Of a stretch of DNA of 64,000 nucleotides, positions 1 to 11,514 are shown one piece after another (position 1 is the first letter of the stretch; the number at the start of each line of letters is the position of its first letter). The notes under the pieces were generated by a model. The model was not told the DNA's origin. It searched no databases and worked only from the letters and a program-made list of their open reading frames with translations. The DNA comes from Ctena decussata (taxonomy: Eukaryota > Mollusca > Bivalvia > Lucinida > Lucinidae): the NCBI GenBank assembly GCA_963989385.1, contig OZ022500.1, positions 109,099,842-109,163,841 of the forward strand, in the 5' to 3' direction. Both the position numbers and the translations under genes were made by a program.

Positions 1-29
1 TATGACAAATACAATGTGAGTATCCACTT

Positions 30-640
30 AAATTACAGTAAAAGTACAGATGCAGTGACACAATTGACAATTATACGAATCTTCAGGTAAAACAAATCCA
101 TATTGATTCAATACAACATGGAAATGACAGTTTATGTCGATGACCTTGCAGGGTTTCTCATTGCGGTTGCATTTGTTTTATGCTCGGTGCTGTTTAATTT
201 ATTGTGTTCTCATTTTAATTCTTCTATAATAAAAATAGAAAATAGGTAAAAATAATTGTTAAATGTTTTTCGTATAATTTGCTTAGTCTCTTGTAACCCT
301 TCTGTTGGTGTAAATTATTTAGTTCAATAAAGATAGCTGAGTTGCCACCTATTTGGGAAAGAGCTGCTGACTCGGCTTATCACTTGTAATTTATTGTTTG
401 TTGGTATGTCTTTGTCAATCTTTCCCTTTGATGTTGGGGATAGGGTTTGGGATCTGATTCAATCAGTTCTTGAAGTGTAGTTACTCTTTAAATTTATCTG
501 TTTACCGTGGACATAAAGCAACAAATCAATCAATGAATCATTGTTTATTTTCTGTCTTTTGGCGAGCAGTTTCTGCAATGATAAAATGCATAAATTTCCC
601 TGGCCAATCTGGCAATTTATTATTAAATATTCCAAGGCGG
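30..640 (+). repeat. Dispersed repeat, copy interrupted by an insertion
   Basis: Sequence at about 30-163 and 538-620 matches 13,015-13,215. Shared blocks include AAAAGTACAGATG, GATTCAATACAACAT, GACCTTGCA and GCAGTTTCTGCA, in the same order. Here the unit is split by 164-537. The uninterrupted copy at 13 kb shows what the target looked like. No coding potential is seen. Confidence 0.6.
164..537 (+). repeat. R320 dispersed repeat, copy 1, with SINE-like tail
   Basis: This is a copy of a roughly 320 bp family also seen at 11,540-11,880, 11,945-12,220, 13,905-14,040, 40,668-40,975 and 57,702-58,050. Internal landmarks are GTTGCATTTGTTTTATG, TAGCTGAGTTGCCACC and GTTGGGGATAGGGTTTGGGA. This copy continues past the usual 3' limit into CTGTTTACCGTGGACATAAA and a CAATCAAT tail, as in the tRNA-Met SINE. 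TCATTG lies at both borders (158-163 and 538-543) as a possible short target duplication. The family encodes nothing recognisable and its mobiliser is unknown. Confidence 0.65.
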
Positions 641-985
641 TACTCTTGTTATGCTTACTCACATCGGGCAGGCGGCAATCGAAAACGCTCGTACAATCGA
701 CGAACGCGGATCAAAAACCGGTAGAAACAGCGTTTTCGATTGCAAATCGGCGACAATTGCTCTTGCCCTTGTTTTCCATACCTGTTCTTTCGTTCACCTG
801 TTGTGTGTGAGTGGTGTTTTTGGTTGAGTAAGCGGAATGACCACCTGTCTGGGAAAGTGCTGTTCATTTGGTTTGCCGTGTCTGCCTTTCGGGAGGTGGT
901 ATCAATTTATGTCCTTTTGATTTGAGGGCGGGATATAGGACCTAGAGTATTATTTTCTGAACATTGCCTATCGTTTTACTTCTAA
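636..985 (+). repeat. R320-related repeat, diverged subfamily
   Basis: It begins CCAAGGCGGTACT like full R320 copies. It keeps the order GAATGACCACCTGTCTGGGAAAG, then GGCGGGATATAGGA, then TGAACATTGCCTATC, which is shared with 53,470-54,080. The small open frames inside it differ between copies and are not credible genes. Confidence 0.5.
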
Positions 986-1619
986 CCTTGGCGTTCTCGT
1001 ACAGTTACTGACCGATATAACAAAACTGTCATGAGGGGGTCAAACGCTTGGCAATCAAATACACCTGTTTGTAACATATCACTATGAAAGCAGTACATGC
1101 TGATAAGAAAGTCCAAGTTGTTGGTATGCCAACAAACGCCATGTTAAGCTATAAGATATCACCTGCCTCGAGTAAACAAACAACATATGACGTAAACTGA
1201 CGGCTGTCAGTCGAGCTAGTGCAGTTACCATACATGGAACAGTGGCTGTCGACCGAGACAAAAATATCAGCTTTAAACAACAGTATCATTTACCATCATG
1301 GGTATTGCTTCCAACCGCGAATACGGGGTATACAACAACTTGCACACTACATGATCGTTCGGCAGCCCAGATAAGCCAGTTGGAATACGTTCTTGTACGC
1401 AGAAATTCCAAAAAAAAACGTAAGCACTGCAGCCCTGTCTTCCGCAATGAAATCGCTGTGCTGCATGGGACTTCAAAAATAAGCAAAAACGCACGAAATT
1501 ACATGTAGACGTAGCGTAATACTTCCTGCAGCGGATGACCATAAAGCCATATGAATAATGATTAACAGCTTTTCGATTTATGTTACACGTGTGCTGTTTT
1601 TGTTGTGTTTTTGGGAGGG
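986..1619. other. Stretch without recognised features
   Basis: No credible coding region, repeat pair or RNA gene was recognised. Open frames here are short and resemble no family I know. Confidence 0.5.
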
Positions 1620-1694
1620 GGGGTTGTTTGTTTGTTTGTTTTGTTGTTGTTGTTGTTGTTGTTGTTTGTTTGTTTTTTTGTTGTTGTTTTTTTA
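1620..1694 (+). repeat. Simple repeat (TTGT/TTG)n
   Basis: TTTG units pass into a run of TTG units and end in T-rich sequence. The poly-Asn, poly-Thr and poly-Val open frames over it are artefacts of the simple repeat. Confidence 0.9.
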
Positions 1695-2407
1695 GTGAAC
1701 AGGCAAGTAGAGAACAGCAAATAAAGAACTGTGGCAAGAATAATGCACGTGCATATATAAATCCTGTAAAATGTAATACCATGTAGTTTCCGTATCATCT
1801 GTGACGTGAACAAATAGTTGTACAACGTATAGCACGATGAGAACGCAAATGCATAATTTGCACATCAATGTATGCGGACCAATCTTAGCTTTTAATTTCA
1901 GACAGACATGGTTTTGAAATGTTTTAGCTTATCAGAATGCGCATACATGCTGTCTTGTCTGAGTCTTCCCTAAGTTTTGAAACCGCCCCTCAGATGTTCA
2001 GCGATTGTTTTAGGGCCATTCACTTATGTCAAGCCGATCATTAAGCAGAGTTGGGCAAAAACCGGAGCTCCCGGGAAAAACACTCGACCGTCTTTAAGCA
2101 AAATTTGGCTTTCACACATGTGTGCGGCCGAGGCTTGAATACACAGCGATGAGAGACCTAATGATTAAGAGTCATAGCTCCTATCCATTTTGCCAAGGAG
2201 GCCAGTATGAAAACTGGAATTATTTACAGACCTTACCTTTCATTCACCCCAGATACCGGTAATTAGCTTTCATACTTGTAAATATCGGATTTAATAAGAA
2301 GTGATACTAGCCTCAAAATGTCGACCTGAGTATTTGATTTGTTTGATTAACTGAGTTATGTTATTTCGATCTGTATAAGAGATTATATTTTGGGACATTG
2401 ATTTTTA
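1695..2407. other. Stretch without recognised features
   Basis: Nothing beyond ordinary AT-rich sequence was recognised. A GTGCGGCCGAGG motif near 2,120 hints at a tRNA box A, but no matching box B was found. Confidence 0.5.
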
Positions 2408-2762
2408 GCTCACCTGAGCCAGAGGATCGGAGGAGCTTAAAGTATAGGCCGGCTCCGTCGTCGTCTGTCCGTCGTACGTCCACAATTCAAAACCACTTTT
2501 TCCTCTAAAACCATTAGGCCGCTCGTAACCAAATTATATATATACCATTGAGGGCTTGTTGGAGCAAAAGGTTTCTTGGTCACATGACCAACATGGCTGC
2601 CGCGCCCATATATGGTAAAAACCTTTAAAAAATCTTCTTCTCTAGAACCAATAGGCCGATGACCTTGAAACTTGGTATTTAGCACTGAGTACGCAGGTAC
2701 TACCAAGATTATTCAAATAATGACCTTTGGGTGACCTTGACATTTTTTACGGTATAGTCAAA
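2408..2762 (+). repeat. AGCTCACC-type monomer repeat, left half
   Basis: It starts AGCTCACCTGAGCC and is followed by a GTC-rich CGTCGTCTGTCCGTCG tract. Then come monomers carrying CATGACCAACATGGC, CCATATATGGTAAAAACC and CCTTGAAACTTGGTAT. It stops abruptly after GGTATAGTCAAA and resumes at 7,312 with TTTG. The two halves together match the uninterrupted unit around 7,670-7,900. Another copy lies at 28,893-29,740. Such repeats are common in bivalve genomes as far as I recall. Confidence 0.8.
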
Positions 2763-3189
2763 GGACCTGGTATGATAAGGCCCATATTTGGCCCCCAGAA
2801 AACTCATTTTTCAAAAGTCTTATTTCCATAATAAAAATGTATTCATATGAAAGTCCAAACCTTGAATGTAACAGCAAACACAAAATTAAACAGTTTTTGC
2901 ACAAAATATTTGTGATATTTGTACTGAACATAGAGCGGGTGCGGGTATTACCGACTCTTTAAGCTTTTGCTACTGCCAAGCTCTTCTGCTGAGGATCATT
3001 CGGTAGGTAGCCAGAATAATCGGATATATAGGCAGTGCAGCAAAGACTGGTATCACAAATAAGAGTGTGCTCGATCATTTAAGCAGCGGAATGACTACTT
3101 TGTGACATGATGGTCGGCGTGAATTACCGACCATGGGAGGGTGTATCGACCAATTACTGCGGGTATTCACCGAACATATCTCTATTTCT

Positions 3190-3925
3190 TTAAAAAAAAT
3201 ATGACAAATAACACTGAGACCTTTACGCCACCCTGTTTTCAGCGTTTTTATGTTTTAAAACGAAGACAACGTTTGTGATTTCCTGTTGTTGTTTTTTTCT
3301 TAGACGATGGAGCTGTTTAAAAAGGATCTGCTCTTAATGAGGATAATTTGCAAATTCTTTTTTTTTAAGAGTCAAACCCATTGAGAAGGGAGGCATAAAT
3401 GAAAATTGCAGCGTTGCCTCACCTGAAAGTGTGTCCATTCACAGTAAAAGTGTGTACATGTCAACCTCAGAATGCTAGTGCAGTGAATTAGAGCCAAAAA
3501 TGGCTAAATACGTTAAATAACGACACAAGCACCATATTTTCCAAAAGCCCAAACAGTAATGTAGCAGTGCAAATATAACGTGGCCCTAAAAAAATTCCAC
3601 CATTTTCAAGATGGCCGACGTACTTGCATTTCAAGCGTGGCCGCCAGTGCAAACTGCAATACTTCAAAGCATTGAACATTAGGGCGATGTATCACTAATT
3701 GCTGACAAAATTGCAAACAGTACAGACCCATATGAGACTGTCCTTTTAGCAGTTTGAATTTACACTGCTTGTTCAAGAAAAAAGGTGACCCCAATCTGAC
3801 TACGTAGACGTGCAGACGCTAGTTAAATGCCACTTTGTTGGAATTTCCAGGATATGGCTTTTATTTGCTGTAACTGTTCCCACTATAGCTACACAAACTG
3901 ACCACATTATTTCTATGGTCGGTTA
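3190..3925. other. Unassigned interior of the Spy-like element
   Basis: The only recognised piece is at 3,340-3,480: TTAAGAGTCAAACCCATTGA then GAAGGGAGGCA. It is a diverged copy of a dispersed family also present at 35,880-36,000 and 48,995-49,095. The rest shows no coding or structural signal. Confidence 0.4.
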
Positions 3926-4190
3926 AGCCCCAGTCACACACACACATTACGGATAGGGCGGATAGTTGCGGATAAAATCCTCAGTTTATCCGCAGAATTT
4001 GTGGGCGTGGCCTAATTTTATTTAATGAATTTACGGATATAGTTACCATTAGATGCGTATGGATACGGATAGGTACGAACTACTAACCTTCCGTTACCTT
4101 CTGTAACCTTTAGATGTGGATAAATACCTTCAGATGCGGACCGTTGCGCATGACTAGCGGATAGAAGAATAGAAAAGATGAACTGCGACG
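3926..4190 (+). repeat. Partial copy of the long-TIR ATCCG element
   Basis: It begins GCCCCAGTCACACACACACA and continues with degenerate ACGGATA units, like the ends of the element at 4,211-6,187. Only one arm is present. Confidence 0.6.
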
Positions 4191-4210
4191 TCCACATCTG
4201 TGTCTACTCC

Positions 4211-6187
4211 TTGTATGCTCCAGTCACACACACACATACGGATTGTGCGGATACTACGGATGGCCCGTCCGTATCTATCCGTTATATCCGTAATAGATCC
4301 GTATCAGATCCGCAGAGTCCGTAACTGTCCGTATCATATCCGCAGAGTCCGCAGGATCCGCGTCGAAATTTTGAAAAGTTTCAAAATTCGGGCGCGGATG
4401 AGTAAACCGTAATGGTGCGTTACTAAACGCATATATCCGCATCTATCCGTATCTAATCCGTGTCGCTTACGTATCTATTCCGTATCTTATCCGTTATTGA
4501 ACCTATTATTCCGCAGCCCCACTCCTAGTAGAGGACCGATACGGTTTCAAGAGGAATGTTACCTTTAGTTACGGAGGTTACGGGTCTCGTTCGGCGTACT
4601 GTAACGGACTGTTTTCTACAGTAACGTTTCAATACAAAAAGGTTGCGTTCCAATACTGACAGATACCTACAGGATGGCTTTGAGAGGCGGCTGTACGGCA
4701 ACAATACCAGTGGGGGGCAAAGAGACAGAGACTGTATCTCAAGCACTACTACAACAGAGAGGCCGGGTCGGTGCCATGGCAGTGGCGTATGGTGCAGTTA
4801 TGATGCGATGTTATGTTTCTTATTAGAAACATTGGGATCATCTTTTCATTAATTTGCCAATGGCAAAAGTAGGGCCATCATTTCATAAACTTATTTGACT
4901 TTTATCAATTCAAACTAGTTGTCCAATAAAGGGCAAAGTAATTCTTTTATTAATTCAAATTAGTTGTTCAATATAGGACAATGTTAAATGGTGAAATGAA
5001 GTAATAAATATCTACTGGTCAGGCTTGAGTAGCCGAAACTTCGAAGATGGCCCATGTTCCTTCTTTCGAATGTGTTCTGTGCTCTTGAATGAACTCTTTT
5101 AGATTTCTATTTTACTTCCATGCCACTGGTGTCGTGCCGTGCGGCGACCGTAAATCGTCTCCCCGTTCGTCATCTGTAGTGCAGATTATATATAATTTTT
5201 CCTTTGAGGTCAGGAAAATATTCTGAGATTTATAGTCTAGATTATTGCTCTTTTTTCCTTTTATGGTACAAATCAGTCTTTGAATTTACTGCTTTATCAA
5301 AATTAAAAATTTACATTATGCTTTCTCTGGTTTTCGTAACCAAATCATATCGGGGTCACTGATGCGGTTTGAGTAGCCGAATTCTCGAAGTATGGTCCAT
5401 GTACCTTCCTGCGAATGTGTGCAGTGTTCTTGAAGGATTAGAATAGTATCTACTTTATCAACTGCCGACTGAATATCTATGTCAACCAAGCAGTAAATGG
5501 GTACTTTTTTCAAATCAGGGAAGGACAAGGCAGTGACAGGAGAGAGATGGACTTCGCCTTTCATATGCTGTGCCCGAGATACATTGGCCCTAACCACCTA
5601 TCCCCATCCTCCTCCTCCCCCAAGCCATCCACCGGTAATTAGGCTGTAGGAAACCTTTACCTTTACCCAATTTATAGTTTGGATCCAGGTATACAAATTT
5701 AAATAAAAATCTAATCCTTCTTGAGCACAGAACACTAAACACATTCGAGAGAAGGAGCATGGGCCATACATCGAGGTTCCGATTACTAGAGCCTCATCAA
5801 TGACCCTGACATGACCCATAACTTCCGTAACTAAAGGTAAAGATCCGTATGAAACCGTGTCAGTCTTCAACTTGGGACTGCGGAATGATGGGTTCAGGTA
5901 CGGATAAGATACGGAATAGATACGAATGAGACACGGATTAGATACGGATAGATGCAGATAAATGCGTTCAGTTACGGACTTTTACGGTTTACTCATCCGC
6001 GCACGAATTTTGAACCTTTTCAAATTTCGATGCGGATCCTGCGGACCCTGCGGATATGATACGGACAGTAACGGACTCTGCGGATGCGATACGGATTCAT
6101 TACGGATTAAATGGATAGATACGAATAGATACGGACGGGCCATCCGTAGCATCCGCAGAATCCGTATATGTGTGTGTGACTGGGGCA
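4211..6187. mobile_element. Non-autonomous element with terminal inverted repeats of about 380 bp
   Basis: The left arm (about 4,211-4,590) and right arm (about 5,800-6,187) are inverted copies. Both start with the CCAGTCACACACACA end, run through GGATGGCCCGTCCGTA, then through many ATCCGTATC-like units, and end at TACCTTTAGTTACGGA. The arms look internally repetitive, built from an 8-10 bp degenerate motif. No transposase was recognised between them. The interior instead contains dispersed repeat pieces at 5,024-5,815. No convincing target duplication was found, and the superfamily is unknown. Confidence 0.7.
5024..5815. repeat. Cluster of GAGTAGCCGAAACTTCG dispersed repeats and a SINE fragment
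   Basis: Copies of a roughly 90 bp unit (GAGTAGCCGAAACTTCG, CCATGTTCC, TTCGAATGTGTTCTGTGCTC) occur at 5,024-5,105 and 5,345-5,440 on plus, and 5,715-5,815 on minus. Another lies at 43,075-43,170. Between them, 5,505-5,660 resembles the body of the tRNA-Leu/Ser-type SINE seen at 44,030-44,290 (GCCTTTCATATGCTGTGCCC and the CCCTAACC block). Confidence 0.6.
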
Positions 6188-6647
6188 TTAGAGCCGACGA
6201 TGGTTCTGATACTGCGTCTCTTACCGACTAGCTACATATGCTAATCAAGCACGACTTACCGTTAAAATTGTATTGATTACTCGTGTGTTTACCCTAGCAA
6301 AGATCGAATACGTAAACTGAGTACTGGAAAACTTGAATACATTGAAGTTAGAACCTTATGATCGGATGGCTATAAAAATAAAACAATCTGTAAGAAACGT
6401 ATCTGAACACTGTATTTGGTTTTATTTTGAGTTCAAAAGTCTTCTGTGATATTTTGAAGTTTTCCCATTATGAGAAAAGAAAATGACGTATTTGTAGGGA
6501 CAAACTTTTCCCGTACTATGAGCGGTTTACGGTATTTTTATATGGTCGGTATAAGACTCCCAGTCGGCAATACCCGCACCCCCATACCCCCAGCGGATTC
6601 TGACGAAAATGACGAATTTGGTAGCTTTCGTGGCTTTCAAAATATAT

Positions 6648-6744
6648 GAGCCCGGCCTCCAGCACATTTAATATTTTGTATACAGATAAAATTTTAATAT
6701 ATTTACTTGCCATGAAAATATTAAATGTGCTGGATACAGGGCTC
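6648..6744. repeat. Short hairpin (MITE-like)
   Basis: Inverted arms of about 30 bp: GAGCCC at both extremes and a perfect inner 19 bp block CCAGCACATTTAATATTTT. The loop is AT-rich. Confidence 0.65.
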
Positions 6745-7311
6745 AATGTTTATTTTTAACTTTTTGTTACCAAACTGGCAGCATTTGGAACATTTTCCCA
6801 GCGTTCTCAACATAAAAACGCCCATATCTCCGCTCATAGACAAAATAAACATATGTTGAGGGTACTCATTTTCTTAGTTAGAACACAATGAATAATCTGG
6901 TATACATTTCGTTTTGATCTGTTAGAATTTTTTGGTTAGCGTCTCTGGACTTGCAAACTTGAGTGGGTGGGGTACCTGGAGAGGCCTTGTGCAGTTCACA
7001 GGTAATTAGCAGTGCAATCTTACATATAAACATTTCATCAAAAGCCTATTGTTAAGAGCTTTCAAAAGTTATTGCAAAAGACATTTCTTTAAAGGAAAAT
7101 GTATTAAACTCAAGTTTTCTCGCAATTTTCCTTTATTTTATTGACAACAACAACGTAGGCATGTCAGAAATCATGTTATTCTGAGAATTAACAAACACAA
7201 AACATATAATTTCTGTTTGTTCCCATACGCGCAAATAATAAGCAATAGAAACCATGCATTTTTAAGAGAATTTGAATGGGGGCCAAAAACGACCCTTATC
7301 ATACCAGGTCC

Positions 7312-8440
7312 TTTGTTTTCTCTAGCTTTTATATGGGAAAATGCTGGAGCATAAGATTTCTTGGAAAACTATTGAGGATTTTACCCTGAAAATTAACATA
7401 TACAGTTATCTCAATGAGTACATGAAAATTTATGCGTACAATAGGTCAAGGTCATACTTTGACCTTTGACACGGTCTCTCATATTTTGACAATTTCACAC
7501 ATCTCAAAAGCCATTGGGTCAATCGTAAACAAATTTCATGTAGAGCTTCTAGGAGGCGTGGGAACGAAAACTTGTTCAAACAGTCCTAGCCACATGACCA
7601 ACATGGCCGCCATGCCCATATATGGTAAAAACCTTTAAAACTTTTCTTCTCTTGAACCGATACGCCGATGACCTTGAAACTTGGTATGTAGCATTAGGTA
7701 CACAAGTGCTACCAAGATTGTTCAAATTATGACCTAGGGTTGACCTTGACTTTTTACGGTAAAGTCAAATTTGCTCTCCGTAGCTTTTATAAGCGAAAAT
7801 GCTAGAACATAAGATTTCTTGGAAACTAATGAAGATTTTGACCTGAAAATTGGTATATACAGTCATCTTAATAAGTACATGAAAATTTATGCGTACAAGA
7901 CGTCAAGGTCATTCTTTGACCTTTGAGCTTGGTCTCTCATATTTAGACAATTTCACACATCTCCTCAAAAGCCACTGGTCCAATTGAAACCAAATTTCAT
8001 ATAGAGCCTCTAGGGGCTGAGGGAACGAAAATTTGTTCAAACGGTTTGGGCCACACAAACAACATGACCGCCATGCCCATATATGGCTAAAACCTTTACA
8101 AATCTTCTTCTCCAGAACCAAATGATCGATGGCCTTCAAACTTGGTTTATAGCATCAGGTACTTCAGTACTATCAAGATTGCACGGGAACATGCTAGAAC
8201 AAAGGATTTCATGGTAAGAAGATTTTGGTCTAAAAATTTGTATATACAGTCGTCTTAGTTAGTACATGGAAAATTTGCGGGTACAAGAGGTAAAGGTCAT
8301 TCTTTGACCTCTGACCCATCTCTCTCATATTTTGACAATTTCAGACACCTCCTTAAAAGCCACTGGGCTAATTGTAACCAAATTTCATACACAACTTCCA
8401 GGGGCTTAATCCTGAGGGACCTGGCGAATGCTAATGCAGT
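7312..8440 (+). repeat. AGCTCACC-type monomer repeat, right half
   Basis: It continues the repeat interrupted at 2,762. The segment starting TTTG at 7,312 recurs from 7,770 and again in part near 8,180, giving a unit of about 458 bp. Landmarks are AAAATGCTGGAGCATAAG, GTACATGAAAATTTATGCG and ACATGGCCGCCATGCCC. Open frames within it are not conserved between units. Confidence 0.8.
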
Positions 8441-9835
8441 GAAAAGCAATGGTTGATTGCTTTTAATGCATAAAATGAACCACAATAAAACAAACATGGG
8501 GCAAATGTTTAAACACTTTTGTCGGCCTCAGTATCATTACCTTGCTGATTTCTACACGCACTATGTATTTCAATCAAATTTCTCGTTTCAGGCCATGGGT
8601 ACCTATCGTGATTTGTTAAAACCTGTAGCAGCAGTTCACGAGTAGAAATCATGTTCACTAAAATTTTCACTCGATGTCGTTTGCATTTCCATTTTTACAA
8701 TTTTCGAATTCGTAAAAATCTTACTATCGATACCTGCAACTGCAAATTTCCGTTTGCTTCTGTATTTATGGAATATTGATCTGAAAGCCGCAAAATCGTA
8801 CATTAACAACGCGTGACTCTCCGTGTTGATAAAAACGGCTTTTCGCCAATTAATGCAGGGCTGTTAAAAGTGTACGACACTGCTTTTTATGCAATAATCT
8901 ACGTTGATTGACGTTGATTAAACCTTGTGTACCTTCATAGTTAGCTAGTTTTCGAAATGGTTCATAAGTGCGAATGAACCCTTGAAGAAAATGGCTTAAA
9001 TACTCGAAAACGACCGAATTCTCTCTCGTTTATTTTCGGATACCTGTCAGCATCGCTGGTATTACTAGATATGACATAAATATAGATTTCAAACACCTCT
9101 GATATTGCTAACAGTGACAGTAAGGTCAGACAATGGATTGCATTGCTTTTGTTCATGAAGATTTCTTGCTGAAGTTTCTTCACTGGTAGGGTGCCAAATT
9201 CATGCTAACATGTTGTTTGTTTTTTTTTTTTGTTTTTTTTTTTGTGAACATGTACTCCTAATGGCACCGACCCCTCACAATTCTAGGTCGCACTATTGTG
9301 GCTGTAGACTTGTTAAAAAAGTGAATCGATCTTTTTCTTCAAAAGAACAATAAAACTTGAATTCCGGAAATCTTGACAATGCTTTTGTGTAATTAATAGG
9401 TAAGACAACATTGATTTGTTTTCTACCGTTGTTGTACAATAGAAAACAGTAGAAAACATAATACCAATGTGCATTAGTACATTTTGTCATCTTGAAGGTG
9501 ATATGTCCAGTAAGGTTCAATATGGAATCAATCTTCGCCATTTAATGTTGGAAGGTCTATGTTTAATAAATATTAAATTAATCTTTAACTTCTAATGTTG
9601 AAATGTCAGTGTTGAATCAATATTGGTGCCTGCTGGGTACATTCATGAGTTGTTCGGAAATTTCCTACTTCATTTTAATAATGACAGAATGTCTAATTAT
9701 CAACAGGCATATAATACTTATCTTGGTTATAAAGAAAAAGATTTACAGACCTCCCTTTGGGAACAACTCTCTTCTTCGAATTTTAAAGGACACCTACAGA
9801 CTCTATGCCAGGAGATGCAAGCTTCTTCCTTATAT
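8441..9835. other. Stretch without genes; T-rich tract at 9,211-9,244
   Basis: Apart from a T tract broken by single G bases at 9,211-9,244 nothing was recognised. Short open frames near 9,293-9,541 and 9,603-9,850 match no family I know. Confidence 0.45.
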
Positions 9836-10036
9836 GGTAGAGTCGGGTAACTTCGGACAGCGGGTAAATTCGGACATACCACTGCAGACAGTGAAAATCC
9901 AGACGAGACGGCTCGTCTCGTCAGGATTTTCACTGTTTGCCCAGTTATTTTTGTTTCAATTCCAAACAACTGACATATGAAAGAAACAATGTCACTGTCC
10001 AAATTTACCTGTTGTCCGAAGTTACCAGACTCTACC
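9836..10036. mobile_element. MITE with 41 bp terminal inverted repeats
   Basis: The left end begins GGTAGAGTCGGGTAACTTCG and the right end is its complement with few mismatches. Each end holds two direct copies of a GGTAA-TTCGGACA motif. The centre is a second palindrome, GTGAAAATCC ... GGATTTTCAC, around a GACGAGACGGCTCGTCTCGT core. It is 201 bp long with no coding sequence. No target duplication was found, so the superfamily is open. Confidence 0.8.
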
Positions 10037-11514
10037 CTGGGTTTCTATGAGCACTGAACGAAAAAAGGACTACGTGCTAAATATTTATTCCAGCAGTCTT
10101 GTTGGATGTTCAGTAATAGAAATAACATTATGCTATCTCCGTCTCAGGAGATACAAAATGCTTAAATGTTGCTTTTCAGTTGAAATTATGTAACTTATTA
10201 CATTCAAGTATTATGCGTTATTTGTAGATATCATATCAAGAGCATTGCAATGACAGGTATTTTAATCAGGAATTGAATGAATTCTAGCCAGTTGACTGCA
10301 TGATGAATTGTTTCTGCATAACAATTTCTTTGCATCAGTTCTAGAGAAGAAACATATATCATTGTATTTGTTTTGATCCGCTGGTATGAAAATAAAAGTT
10401 ATACACTATGTGTACTAAAGTTTTTTGTCGAAGATAGTATAAGCTTGGGTTTGACATCGATCATGTAAAAGGAAAAATATGATGCAATGACATATTATAA
10501 CAGATATGAACTGTCTGGAAACTCAAATGAACTCTCTAATATTAGTATAGTTTTAATTCCAACACGATCCATTGGCTTGTACCAAATATCCCAATTTCTT
10601 TTAAAGGTTAAATCAAACAAAACTCGGATAACCACAGTCTTATCTACCAGATTAAATAATGTTTTCCTTCAGTACGGCAGCAAGAGGCACCGATTTGATT
10701 TTATTGTTTGTATCTACAAAGATAATGAATCTTTGAAAAACTATAAATTACCTAACTGGTGTCCCTCGCCACTCTCCCCACAAAACAGACGAAGATAGAA
10801 GGTATACGGATGCATCTACACTACGTATAGTACGCCGGGCCCCTGCCTGGCGTAATGCAAAATTGGAAAATGGCGGACCAGTGAATGTGGTTCAGGTAAC
10901 GTAGCATCAACGGCCCAATCCCTAATCTTGGCGCGTATTATCGTTACCAAGGCGACCTTACAGAGAACAATTGCTTTCTAACTAAGCCAAACACAAAACA
11001 AAAACATGCACCAGTTAAAATGGCTCCGTTTCTTTAATATTTCAACTACTGGTATTCCGTCTATTTGTTCAAATGCATTTAACTCATACGCAACAATTAG
11101 CAAAAGCTTTATCACGTAGCATTTAGGAATTCCAGTAATAAAGGCGAATAACAGATGCATGTCTTCTGCTAAAATACACTGTCATTGTTTTTGCAGATCT
11201 TCATTGCAGATAAATGTTACTTTTTCTGACAGAAAATAAAAGCCTTCCAATGATTATCTTACAATCGCAGTTGTGCAGATCAATCAAACTCCTGCGATGA
11301 AAATATGCTCGATGCACAGTAGCTATAGGCCTACTTAAAATAGTTATTTGCTGTCATGCGAAATGCAACTGATCTAAGCACAGTAATTCATTGTTATTCA
11401 AAGACAGTGTTCAATGACCATACGAACCGAACTACCAACTAATTGTGTGCACCGCGGCGGAGGGTGAGGGTGAATGTTTGAGCCTAGTAAAACCGGTTTA
11501 AACTCCCCAGTAGT
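10037..11514. other. Stretch without recognised features
   Basis: The longest open frame (10,487-10,798 plus, 103 codons) has no recognisable domain, signal peptide or compositional sign of a gene. No repeats were recognised. Confidence 0.45.

Larger units (their letters stand above)
2763..7311. mobile_element. Spy-like non-autonomous DNA transposon (AAA/TTT insertion, no TSD)
   Basis: The ends are inverted repeats: GGACCTGGTATGATAAGG at 2,763-2,780 and its complement at 7,294-7,311. A second matching block, TTGGCCCCCA, lies just inside each. A GGTGCGGGTATT block near 2,938 also recurs inverted near 6,590. The element lies between AAA (2,760-2,762) and TTT (7,312-7,314). The uninterrupted paralogous repeat at 7,767-7,772 reads AAATTT, so nothing was duplicated or lost. 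Spy transposons are known for insertion between AAA and TTT without target duplication. No transposase reading frame is visible, so this copy is non-autonomous or decayed. It carries other repeats (3,926-4,190; 4,211-6,187; 6,648-6,744). The family call rests on insertion chemistry only. Confidence 0.65.

Noticed and set aside
420..470. GATAGGGTTTGGG motif as telomere-like or G-quadruplex signal
   Set aside because: Only three G runs, and present simply because it is part of every R320 copy.
1273..1782. 169-codon open frame on minus with poly-Thr/Gln segments
   Set aside because: It is created by reading through the TTG/TTGT simple repeat. No domain, no codon-like composition outside it.
10487..10798. 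103-codon open frame as a host gene
   Set aside because: No domain, no signal peptide, no nearby exon signals. Length is expected by chance in AT-rich sequence of this size.
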